From: Liriodendron chinense | Lineage: Eukaryota; Streptophyta; Magnoliopsida; Magnoliales; Magnoliaceae | Length of the DNA: 64,000 bases | Assembly (NCBI GenBank): GCA_003013855.2 | Contig: ML058440.1 | Location: forward strand, 1,488,001-1,552,000 | Reading direction: 5' to 3' | Shown here: in pieces, positions 45,426 to 56,992 of the stretch | Position numbering within the stretch: the first letter of the stretch is position 1 | Layout: every line of letters begins with the position of its first letter | Notes under the pieces: model-generated | Seen by the model: the letters and a program-made list of their open reading frames with translations, nothing else | Told to the model about the DNA's origin: nothing | The model's database searches: none | Made by a program: the position numbers and the translations under genes

Positions 45426-48400
45426 GCTAGGCAGGGGGCCAACAGGTTGGGGTCGGGTAGGGTTTTGAGAGTGAGAGGGAAATTAGCGGGCGCAGTGGGG
45501 TCGGGTAGGGTTTTGACTTTTGAGTTTTTAGTTTTATTTTACACACACACACACACACCACACACACACACACACACGATCTCAAGCCGATCGAGCTTTT
45601 TTCGAGCTACAAGCTTCCTAAATCGAGCTTGAGCTTGGTCAAACTAGCCTATGAGCCGAGCCGAGCTTAAACGAGCCAAGCTGAGCGAGCTTTTTGAGCT
45701 AGCTTGGCTCATGTGCAGCTCTATTTATCACTAATTAATAATCATCAATAAACTTAATTATTTTTGTAATTAGTTATGGACTTGATATCTAATACTTCAA
45801 TTTTCTAGTGTGCTTCATGGTTCATGTAAATTACCTTCCAAATAATCTATACACTTCTAATATATGACATCCTTTTTCAGCAAAATATGTGCCTTTTTCC
45901 AACAGTCTTCTGGCTCATCTAAAAAATTGTGAATTGCTTGAGAAACTTTGATTAGACCTTGGGCTCGTGAAGGGACTAATCCAGTCTCACAGTCAGCTAC
46001 AAGTTACCCAGCTAGATTGGTATAAGCATTCCATGCAAGTATTAGTATATTTAAAGAATGTTTGGGTTGCAATAGAGGGCTTATTTTCAGCTAAAACCTG
46101 TCTTTGATGATAAAACAAACAAGACTTTCTAAGAGATTTCATATCACTGTTGTCCTAAAATTGGTTTTGGCTTGTCTCTAGGCTTACATTTCTATGTTAT
46201 GTTGCTAGATCATGAAGAGGTTGAGGATCTGAATCTGAAAAGTGGTCAATGTGCACAACAAGCATTCATGGCAAGTGTTTTGGATCACTTCTTTATTGGA
46301 AGTATTGGTGCTGACTCTCAAGCAGGGGGCACTGTCACCAAAGGTTTTTTGTTTTTTTGTTTTTCTTTATATATATTAGCATGTTATTTCCTTCTTTTTT
46401 TTGTTGGATTTATAATGATTTTGATATACTTGTTCATTATTCCTCTTTTTTTTTTTTTGGTTTTTGATTCATCTCAAAGCTTGCATTTTCTTTTCCTATG
46501 AAGCTCTATCCATCCTATGCACATCCAAAACCTGCGTGTTTGCTAACTTCTGTTTGCCACCTATAGTATTAGTTGAAAGATGATTGTTATCCTTCTAGAA
46601 TAAATTTTACTGATCAGTTCAAATGTTTTCCTTACATTTTTTCTTATAATGTTGCTAGTTTTTATTTCTACCATTGTTGAGTAAATATCTTTTCCTTTCT
46701 TTTTGTAACACTAACATTTTATAATCTCCTGGCTGAAGATATTCCTAAAGGTAAAACCAAGTCTGTCAAACCGCCTTTCTCGAGTTGCTCAACTTTGATG
46801 AAACCTACTGCTAGTCAGTTGGCAAAGCAAATTCCACCACGGTAAGTTGAAGGTGCCAAATTGTGCAAAGGTTGTTTGAAGTTTTTCTCTTCTTTATCTT
46901 ACATAGTGGTGACCTTCATGGATAAGTGTTGGAGATTTTAAATGTGGACATGATATCGTGGTAAATTGATTATCTACCATAGTTTATCTGCAATCTTGCA
47001 TCTTTTGTGGTGAATTCTCCCATATATATGAAGTCCTATAAATGATATGCTATTTGTTTCTTTTAAGATTAATGTTCACAAATTCAGAAATCTTATTGCT
47101 CCAAGCAGTTGGATTATTCGTCTATCTATATTGTTAACATTTTATCATATGGTGGTCTATTATAATTGTTCCTCAGTTCATTCTTTTCTTTTTATTTTAT
47201 CTGTGTTATCCTTACTGCCCGTTCGCTTAGTTTTTTTTTAAAAATCCCCTCAGCTATCTTCCACTTCTTTTAAATCTCAAATCTAGTCGTTTACTTCGTT
47301 CTTCTTTCTTACCTTATTTGTTAGGTTTCAGAAGCCAATAGTGCTAAAAAATGAGAGAAGCTTAGAGAATATGTCAGGAATTGAAAGTCAGGCTGCAAAG
47401 AGGCAAAAACTAGATGGCGGACATTTGCGCAAGGTGCACTATAGTTTGCGATTTCATCTACTAATGCTTCTAGTTTACTTAAATTATGTTTTCAAGGTAC
47501 TGAGAGATGAGATGGCTCTGGAAAACCTAACTCGGATGTTGCCAGTGTTCCCAAAGCTTTCATTTGCATGTTGGATGGCCAATCATCGATCAAGGCTGTC
47601 CATTTATTTGTAATGCTAATGTTGGTTATTTTGTCATACCTCGTACATTTTATTACAAGCTCATAGGCCAGATGGTTAGATGATCAAAAAGCTTCTTTAG
47701 AATCACAAACAATCCATGCTAGGGTCTTTTGTTAGATGTTTCAAGATGATGATTTTGACTGTCTTTTCTCTTCCTGATCTTGATTGTTTTCAATCTATTG
47801 GTTGTATGGTTGTGATCATCCCATCGATGCGATTTTTGCAACACGGCTCGCTGATAGTGGAACGGAACAATTTGCGAAGTCCGGACTGATGATTTCTGTA
47901 TGACATGTAAAAGCTTTGGAGACATTGCTAATGTCCGCATGAAGTGAGGACATAAGCACTCCCGATACATACATACATCCATACTATATGTACCTATTTA
48001 TCTACATACATGCATACATATATAGGGAAGAGCTGTACTGGACTCAGCCCACTGTAGCTTGCAGTGCACTTGGTTGTATATTGGCATGTTTCGTTCAAAT
48101 CGTCAACCTGGACCGGTCTTTTGCTCCAGCCACTATTCATGGGTCACCATGCATGCTTATTACTAGTTTGATTATTCTATCCATTTGGATACATGTACCT
48201 GTTCAAAACACTAAGGGCCTGTTTGGAACGTGGGATTAGGTGGTATGGAATTGCATTTGGTCCAATGTAAATTCCATCCAGTGTTTGGAAGCGAGGGGAA
48301 GGATTGGATTAATCCAGGTATTATATCGTCCAGTCTTAGCAGGAGATGCAACAAGATTTCTGGTGGATTTTGAAATTCACTAAATTTGTGGGCCCCACGT

Positions 48401-51400
48401 TGATGCATGCATTTTATCCACACCATCCATCTGTATGCGCCCTTTACACGTGAGAATCGAGTTGTATTTGCATACATGTGACCAGCATCAGTTGTGAAAT
48501 CCAATCTGTTGATTACAATTCCATGGTCCACCAAACGCAGGTTTCACGTAATACAGTGTTCTTTTTTCCAGAAGGAAGAATTTGATCCCAAATGTGGGAT
48601 TGGACAGTCAAAATACCATGGTATTTCCAGACATATAATCATTGTGCAATAATGATGTTAATTCCACCTAATGCAATTTCATACCATTTAATCCTACATT
48701 CCAAAAGGCCCTAGAATTCCTAAATTTAATCCAAATAAATAAAAACAACAAAATGGCACATATGTACCTAATCCTATCATATAGGTAATTGGTAAAATTT
48801 GACCCCCTAAACAATTGAGCTCACGAAATTTTCAAAGGATTTGAACAAATATTGTCAAGCTGATATCTGCAGACACATTACTAGGCAAGGGACACACTTG
48901 GTCATGAAGATGCACCTTTTGAATTTGCATTGCACAGCATTGCATGGGATGGAAGGTCTCTACATCCTCTGTCTTGCTTATATTATCCTTTAATGGTTTC
49001 ATGATTCCTTGCCTTCTTGCAATCAATGAAATTTTGTTCGTAGGTCTTGGAACTAGTGTCAGCAAGGTGACCCTTAACGGTAACAGTGGCCATAATGGTT
49101 GGCACTGTTACAGTTACAAAACAGCCATTACGGCCCTGTAACAGCCATTATGGCACATCATGAGCACCAGAGCTTCATTTTAGTTAGTGTTTGAAGTTCA
49201 TCCTCCATTGCACTTCTCATTTTTGAATGCTTCTTCTTCACATAATCACATGATTTACTTTGACGAATGGAAGCAATTTCATTTCAAGGCAACTGATCAC
49301 TAGATGAACCTTCATATGGAAATATGAAAAGAACCTTTTATCTGGATGTTGAATTATCATTCACCTACTCAAAATTGCCTTATGAAGTAGAATTTAGACT
49401 TGATGTGGTTTTCTAACAATTGATTTCTTATATAGGTTTTCTTACATTTTCTTTTGAATTATGAGTCCTTAATTCATGTTGATTTCGATAATCTTTATTT
49501 CCTTACCCTAAAAAATATCTACTTGTTTGAAACTAGGTACTTTTTTTATTTCCTTTCCCTAAAAATATCTATTTGTTTGTAACTAGGTACTTGATCTAAA
49601 GCAGCAAATCAGTTTGATACACAAGGTCCCCCAAAAGGTAATTTAGTTATCAGGAGTTACCATCAGTTGGTCCTAAGATTAGAAAGCACTTTTCATTTAT
49701 TGTAAATGTTTCATTTATCTGTCCCCAGCTCACACTTATAGGATTGTTATTTCAGTCTAAAAATGTTCTTTGTTAGTCTCGATATAGTATCTAAATTATT
49801 GCTCTGTTAGATTTTTTTTTCTTAGTGTTTTTGGTGGTCCTGTAGGATGGCAATTCTGATCAGTCCAGGCTGAAACTCACTATTCCCCGTGAGCCTGAAC
49901 TTGAAACAGCTCAAAGGGCTCAAAGAATGAGGTATGCTTACACTTGTCAAAATGATCTCGACTGTGTGCCATTGCCATAAGCCTTCGGGTGGAGGGGCAT
50001 CATTTTTCTAACAAGCTGCTGGTACATGTTTTATGTTGAAACTTCAGGGCCAAGAACTGTATGGAGGTTGGGGAACGAAAATTTTCAACTGTGCCCGTGT
50101 TTAAAGCACGCCGCTTGAATAGAAAAGTTGGTGTCTCTTGTATTTACAAAGAAGTGCCCTTTTGAGTGCTTGTAAGCGGTTTTTCGAATGAGCAACTTCT
50201 GGTCTTTTTCTGAGATATTTTGCTTCTTTGCTCTGCAGATTCTTGAATCTCCATCAATGCCACCACCACAGAAGAGCACACCTCGGTTGCCTGAGTTTCA
50301 AGTAAGTTGTTAAAATCGTTTTCATTCTTCTATTTGCATATTGTTTTCATGGTTGTGTCATGACACAGTTGCATCTGCAAACTGAGTCCCCACAGGTTCA
50401 ATCCTTGCTTTTGATTGCATGGTTTGTTATGATATTGTTTTGTAAGTTCAATCATTGCTATCTGGGTGCTTGTTAGGAATTTCGCTTAAAGACATCTGAG
50501 AGGGCTATGCAACATGTATGTTCAGCCTCATCACTACTGCTACGTTCCAATAATTCAGATAAACTAACTCGCTGTATTGATTTTGACATAGCAGTTTTGT
50601 ACTTAGATCAGACAACCTTTCCTTTTACTAGTTAATAGGCAATGTTCAGTTCATTGTCCACAGATTAGATTCTGGTTTCTTTTTATTTTTACGTAAGTTA
50701 TTTCTATCAGATCCATATCAATGATGCCAATAATGTTTTCATTGCAGGTCGTAATAAACCATAAGACTAATTCCTTCTGGCAAATTGGTGCCCCAGACTC
50801 CAAAAGCTTACGAAATAATGCAAATATCTCCTCTCATTATCAAAAGTAAGTTCAGCCTGGAGCACATGTTCTGTCAGGCTCTTCTGTTCAAATACAAATA
50901 GAATTCTCACTGAAACTAGATGAAGATATCCATCAAGTCATTAAGTTTTCTTTTGGGGAATTGTTAATTCTGGAAAGCCTCATTGTCTGGCCTAGTGTCT
51001 CTGATCCCCCTGTCCTGCTTTGGATAAGAGGCTTCTAAGAGAAGCAGAAATCTCATTTTTGGTTTGAGCCATTTTTTCTGCTTCATAGAAGGCCCATATA
51101 GCCTGGTTTTGGAGTGGAGCTGTGTTGATTCTCAACTGTTCCATGACCCAGGGTCCATAGCCCGGGTCCTCATGATGTTGGCTCGGATAGGCCAAGAGCT
51201 AATGCTCCATCGCTTCCTGATCTGGATCTAGATCATGCTCGGGAGCTCCCTTGACGGGATGGGCTTCCTGATTGGCAATCGGCTCTGGCTCAGAGGAATC
51301 ACCCTCATCCTTTGGTGGTTGATGAGCCTTTTGCCTCTTAATCAGCATCACAAGAAAATGCTAGGACGTCCAACCTATTCTGCCATCTCCACTTTGAATT

Positions 51401-54400
51401 TTACTATTTCCGAGGAAAATAAGGTGCAATGCCTTCACTATGTTCAGTACATGTTATTCCATGCATCTTGGTGTCATTTTGATGTTTCTTGAGTCCACCG
51501 GCTACCACATGGCATGATATTACATTGGTGTTATGGATTAGGGTGCATGTTACATGGATGCAAAAATTGACATCATTGTTTGATCCAACAAGTTTGACTT
51601 GTCTATGCAGAATCACAGAACTTTTGGAGAAGATATACATGAATGCATGTAACAATTCATGTAACAAGGACACTAGTTTCTGAAACTGCTCTCTCTTGGA
51701 CAAATTATTTATAAATTATTAACTTTTTTTTTTTTTTTGAATCTTTGATTATCAATATCTTCTATTTTTATAGTTTTGAAATTTAAATAATTAATTTTGA
51801 GTTTTATCGATATTATTTATTTTTGGGTTTCCCTTTTTACATCTAAAAGGAATGAGGTGGGTGCACCATGAAGTCACCTTCCATAAAAATAAGGTTGTTG
51901 CAATAATTAGTCAACCACATGCTGCTCTGATCTAAGCTGTCCATTGTTTTCATACAGGGTGGCCCGGTTGACTTAAAATGTCAGTCGAACTGCACATACT
52001 TATTTTTGCAACAGGTGATTGTAGACACCATTTTGCCCCTGAGTGAAATTGAATATCACTTACAGTATGGCAGTTAATCAATTTTAGGACAAGTTTTAGA
52101 AGTCTTACAATTGTTATATCCTTCCCCATCTCCTTCATGAGCACTATAAAATTATGCACGCACACATCACAACACATTATATGTGCATACATCTCATGAA
52201 CCATGAATCCAGGCGACACTGCCTCTGTCACCAGACATCATATCAGGAACCCAGAAGACACTATTAACCGACACTGCCATATTTTGTTTGTTTGTGAGGC
52301 TAAGATGTGTCTGGACTAACCTGGAAATCCATGTCCTAGAGTGGTCTTCATGGTAGGGCCCATTTTACTCATCTTGGTTGCCAAATTCATTGGCACATGA
52401 ACTTGGTTGATGTGAAAGCAAACAGTTGTTGAGCCAAGCACACATATTGAGTGGGACTGTCAAAAGGTATAGTCAAACCGTCCATTGTTTTCATGCAAGG
52501 TTTTCTGGTCAAAAGGTATGGTCAAACTGTCCATTGTTTTCATGCAAGGTTTTCTGGTCAAAAGGTATAGTAAAACCGTCTATTGTTTTCCTGCAAGGTG
52601 TTCTGGCTGATTAGTAGATTGGCATGATTTTTGCTCCTGGTGATCTTCTGATGGGGCCCACCTTACCAGATTTCCTACACGTAATACATTGATCTTTGAT
52701 GTGGGTGATCAATCCCTCACATATCATCCTCATAGCCTTGTTCCCAGCTATTTGGGCTTGATTTTATGAATCATGTTTTGCCAATCACATTCAAAACATG
52801 AATTTTCATGACTTCTAGGCAAAAAGTAATATGACTGACAGCCGACCTGACATCAACTATTCTTCTTTACCTGGACTTTCAATTGTACTGAAATTGAACT
52901 GTTTTGGGGAATGTATGACTTTTAACAGACAATTCTGATACTGATAAAAGTTATCTTGTATTGTTAATGGTTGTTAGACTCAATATTTTACATCAGTAAG
53001 ATATGTGGACAGTAGTATTTAGTCTGGGCCCAGGACTTTATTCAATATGAGAAATGGTTAAAAAAAAAAAGATAGTTCACCTACATATTGAGATGACACT
53101 GGCTGCTTACTCTCAAACTGTATCTATTTTTCATTGGATGGCTTAGATTGAAAGTCATAGATGATCGAAAGCAGGAAGAAAGTGAAAAGATACCCCAATT
53201 TAAAGCTCGTCCTCTTAATAAGAAGGTAATGTTTATCATTACTGAATGCGGATCTTTTACTTGTATAGTTACATCTTAAAAAGTTTTTTATATATTGTGA
53301 AAATTACAGATATTTTCTAGTAAAGGTGAAATTGGTGTCTTTCGAACTAGCAAGCGGGAAACCACAATACCAATGGTATTTGATTTTGTTTATGTCAGAT
53401 GTCTTCAGATGCTATACATATTTTTGTTTCCTTGTCAATATTATTTGTGCACTTGAATACAGGAATTCAATTTCCCAACAGACAAGCGGTTTCAAAATCC
53501 ACCAATAGAATTGTTTAAGAAGGTAAATCAAATGTATGGATTTTTGTGTACTACAATAAAGTAGTTGGTTTAAAAGAGGAAAAACTTGCTCATTAATGTG
53601 ACTATGATTCCCCACGACTTACCCTTCTTCTTGTTCTTCTTTTTGTCTTGACTTGAAATGCTAGCTCTCATTGACGTGCGAACTTAAGCAAAAGATTGCA
53701 TCTCAGTCAAATGTGCCTCGGCCCGTACCTATTAAGGTTTTCTTTCTTTTTTCACTGTCTTCAATTGAAGAGTTCATTAGATCTATTATGTGCATCAATT
53801 GCTTCAATTTTCATTTTTCCCAGTATTTTTACAAGTGGTTGCATTATCATTTGATGTAAGGGCTCGAAGGAAAATATGGTTGATTATGTACAAAAAGAAC
53901 AGAAGGTATGTTACTAGAAGTATGTTACGAATGTGTTCATACCCTATCAGCCAACAAGTGAACATGTTCTCATTTAGTCTTTTGGCTCTTTTAACAACCA
54001 TCATTCCTGTCTTCTGTCATTTCATTCTATTCTGGTATGGTAAGTTTTCAGTCTCATGAAATCCAACCTGTAGATTACTCACATGAGCAAGGAAACATTG
54101 CAGCGGCTTGGGGGAAAGCATGTCCAATGTGGGAGTGACAAGGGAATGGCTGAAATCAGATCTCAAGCAAACATATGCAGGTAACTACATGAGACTGAAG
54201 TTGAAAACAGAGTTAACTTGAGGTTGAAATAGATTCTTGCTTCTTCTTCTTCTTCCTCCCATTCGTGCACCAGTTCTAAATTTAGTCCCATACACTGGAA
54301 AGTTGTGTGTGTGTGGAATATATGTGGATTTTAGTTTCTCCTAAGGCTAAACTGTAGTTCTTTGCAGTTTAGTTAATGTGTTTCTATTCATTTCAACCTG

Positions 54401-54825
54401 TGAACATTTTTTTTAATTTTTTTTTATTCCATTTGACATGGGCCTGCATATCCAGGGGTGAGTCTAGAAGTGCTTGCATGTTGGTGTCACTTTTTTCTCC
54501 TTAAGGCCCTTTAACAATTATTTACTATCTGTGAAATGGCAACTGTTTTCCATTTTATTCTCCTCCTCCGATAGCAACAGTTGTCAGTGGTTGGGGTCTT
54601 TTGGTGAAAAATTATCTTTGCCCTTGTATATACTTGATAAGATAGTTATGAGTTTGTTTGGGAGTCTTGCTGGCTCCATGTCTTTTAAATCCTTGGTTTT
54701 TTAACAAGTGATGGATGGGTTTTCATGTGATAATTTCAGAGATAGGTTAGCTACAAACTGTTATAAATGATGACATGGAAACTCATTAAACTTCAATTGT
54801 TAACAGGAGTGTGGGCATCCGTTGA
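41231..54825 (+). CDS. TPX2-like protein (TPXL2/TPXL3 type), 18 exons
   Basis: Exons: 41231-41402, 43424-43576, 46209-46343, 46739-46841, 47325-47433, 49587-49637, 49846-49931, 50048-50126, 50239-50301, 50477-50515, 50748-50845, 53147-53225, 53310-53375, 53463-53522, 53665-53736, 53861-53905, 54104-54180 and 54807-54825. All junctions are GT-AG and the total is 1506 bp, 501 residues, with no frame break. The N-terminus has DLDYEFDASRYFDFSRRES and AELWFETAGSYPPSPYI, the conserved plant TPX2/TPXL block linked to Aurora kinase binding. Mid-protein are AAKRQKLD and PELETAQRAQRMR. Then FSTVPVFKARRLNRKILESP and PQFKARPLNKKIFSSKGEIG, with FPTDKRFQNPP, form the TPX2 importin-binding region. The protein ends ANICRSVGIR. 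Length and ending suit TPXL2/TPXL3, spindle- and microtubule-associated Aurora partners. Exons 16-18 are short and least certain. Confidence 0.88.
44946..45723. mobile_element. hAT-type GAGCC-rich element in TPXL intron 2, perfect duplication
   Basis: It starts TAGAGCTGCACACGAGCCGA and ends GGCTCATGTGCAGCTCTA, with TTTATCAC at 44938-44945 and 45724-45731. The arms are runs of GAGCTTGAGC/GCTCGAGC words. The core holds a 32-base G run (45393-45424), GGGTCGGGTAGGGTTTTGA twice, and a CA tract (45541-45577). Confidence 0.88.
45393..45424 (+). repeat. Uninterrupted G32 homopolymer
   Basis: Thirty-two consecutive G residues on the plus strand, the sense strand of the TPXL transcript, inside the hAT element in intron 2. 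It is capable of G-quadruplex formation in DNA or pre-mRNA. Length is likely polymorphic and is also the kind of tract sequencing misreads. Confidence 0.8.
48215..48711. mobile_element. PIF/Harbinger-like MITE in TPXL intron 5
   Basis: It begins GGGCCTGTTTGGAACGTGGG and ends CCTACATTCCAAAAGGCCC. Longer inverted similarity covers ATTAGGTGGTATGGAATTGC versus GCAATTTCATACCATTTAAT. The flanks TAA and TAG are close to the TWA target. The interior includes common-repeat words (GGGCCCCACGTTGATGCATG). Confidence 0.7.
52461..52607. repeat. 49-bp minisatellite, three units, in TPXL intron 11
   Basis: Units start at 52461, 52510 and 52559, each CAAAAGGTATRGTMAAAC.GT then CCATTGTTTTCATGCAAGG. The first two are nearly identical; the third has diverged. 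Confidence 0.85.
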
Positions 54826-56992
54826 AAAGAATGAAGAGATTTTATTGGTCTACAATTAAATACATCACAAGATTTCGGGCTTGTTTTTTGCCACTGAAAT
54901 TTAGTGCCTCCAACTATACGTCACTCTTCTTATTGGTGAAACTGAGAACTCTGTGCAATGATATTTTAGACGGCATACATCAGTTAAGATCGCGCCTTCC
55001 CACAAATTTGAACTAGCCGGGCTTCTTCTGTTGCTTGAGTTTGTGGGCCACTGCATGAAGCCATTATGTAACAGCACTTGAAGGAGAGGAGAAACCATCG
55101 GTACAATTGGTTGTGTTCTGAAACAGAACCACCATGCCACAATAAAAATGTAACAGGCTTGTACAGGTATCAGAGCTTTATACCTTGAAAGATGGTTTTT
55201 GCAGTCTTAGAAGATGTAGCAGAAACTCTGTAATTCTGAGAAACATGGAAGCATAATTCATCTTCTGTTTTTTCCCCTTTGCTTCCGTCCCGCATGTGTT
55301 ACTGTTTTCATGTTTTTGTCCCTACCACTTTGGTTGATGAAGCTTCTTCTTCTTCTTCATCTTCTTTTCTCCTTTTTGGAATCTGTATGAAATGTTTGTG
55401 AATTGATCTATTGAGTTCTTGGGTTGGATGTATGGGCACATTATATCCTTTTATATCAATTACTTGGAGTCTAAAAATCATTTTCTACTATCTATGCTAT
55501 ATTTAAAGAAAATTCCAGATACAATAGTTCTAGGCCCAGGAGGGAAATCTCTTTTATGGAGCTACCAATCCTCTCCATGAGGCAATCATGTCATAGTTCC
55601 TACTGTTAGGAAATTGTCTTCCTGGAAGTGATTCCTTGAATCCAACGGCTGCGGAATGTGGAGGCTCGAATGTTGGATCTTGCCAGACGCGTCTCACGTC
55701 ACTGGAAGTGGATCACACCACTTTCACTGGCGCAAGAAGAGGTTTGAAGGAATTCCCTTCTTCGATGCAGATCCACACTGTATATAGTGTGGCAGTGATG
55801 GAACTCAACTTCTCCTACTTCGCAGTTGATCTCTATGCAACCCATTATGGTGCTCGAAATCTCTCTTTTCTCTGTATTTGGTCACGAGTCCTATAATGCA
55901 GCCAAGGCGATTACTATAACCGCAGGAGAAACTGCTCATGAAGTTCCTTAACTGCCAGAGTAATGGGCAGTCGGTTACCCCGTAACTGACGCATACCACA
56001 TCTCTATCTCCTAGTGGGTGGGGCCCACTTGGACGACACCTTACAGTTACACCTACCGTACATGCCTTGATGGGTCAAAGCTGTCCTCCTGGTAGCCCAT
56101 CATCTCACATTCCCAAAATATTACAGTAGTTGTATATGGCCATTAGATGTGGAGAATTGTCACAATTCACAATGCTCTACATTTCATTTTGAATTGAGAT
56201 AATCCTGGATCTGTGGATATGCAAACAGTACCTGGCTCACAGTTTTTACCAGTTGGGGGCCATGGTTCGATTATCTTGGGCCACTGGTCTGTTGGGACCC
56301 ATGGGTAATGCCCAAATCTCTTTGATAGGAGAAGCATAATGCCCAAATCTCTTTGAATAAGAGAAGCACAACCTTTCAACTTGTGCGGTCTGCAAATAGA
56401 TGGTCAATACAAGGTACATCAAAGGTCTGCATTCAACTGAAAGAGTCTGAAGATGGGACGCTAGTATCTTTCTATGTGGATGGTTTTGGAGACCTGATCC
56501 ATCAACAGTCAAAACCAGTAGCCATGGTCTTGTGTTGTGTGCTCCTGAACCTACATATGATTCCTCTTTCATATCCTACCATCCATCTTGCAGACTCTTG
56601 ATTGGCATAGGCATTTCCGGTTAGAGTAGGGTCATAAGCAGCCCAGGTGGAAAGTGGGGTACACAGGTGGAAACTATTGTTGAAACACTCCCCCACTTAT
56701 AATGGAAAATGTGCAACCCTATTTATATTAGAAATAAAATTTCACCACTTCATCTGACTGTAAATACAATACATGTCTTCTTCACTCACCAAAGGAGCAC
56801 TGATGATCTAATACACCACCATCTCTCTTTTTATTTCACCACTGATACATACTGTCTTCTGAATCTTCTGTAATGTTTCTTCAAGGCACTGCCAAACATG
56901 TACATATGTCTAATCTTAAAAATGAGCTCTACTCATAGAGGTGGGGCTTATGTATGCCTTTTTTCCTCCTTTTCTTTGATTTGAATGGGCAT
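54826..56992. other. 3' UTRs and spacer between convergent TPXL and SLAC1 genes
   Basis: The TPXL 3' UTR probably extends several hundred bases. At 56310-56371 a 31-bp unit (GCCCAAATCTCTTTGA...AGAAGCA) is tandemly duplicated. Short frames at 55636-55896 and 56353-56601 lack protein-like features. No gene is recognised. Confidence 0.45.

Noticed and set aside
45222..45632. 136-codon frame with a poly-Gly run
   Set aside because: Product of the G32 homopolymer and CA repeat inside a hAT element in an intron.
47480..47613. Possible extra TPXL exon after 47433 (VLRDEMALENLTR)
   Set aside because: It has an AG before it, but including it would disrupt the phase-0 join to the exon at 49587, whose VLDLKQQISLIHK fits the family better.
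50992..51492. Possible coding fragment in TPXL intron 11 (both strands open)
   Set aside because: The minus frame looks vaguely protein-like (IWAFYEAEKMAQ) but I recognise no domain; may be a retroelement remnant, not supported enough to call.
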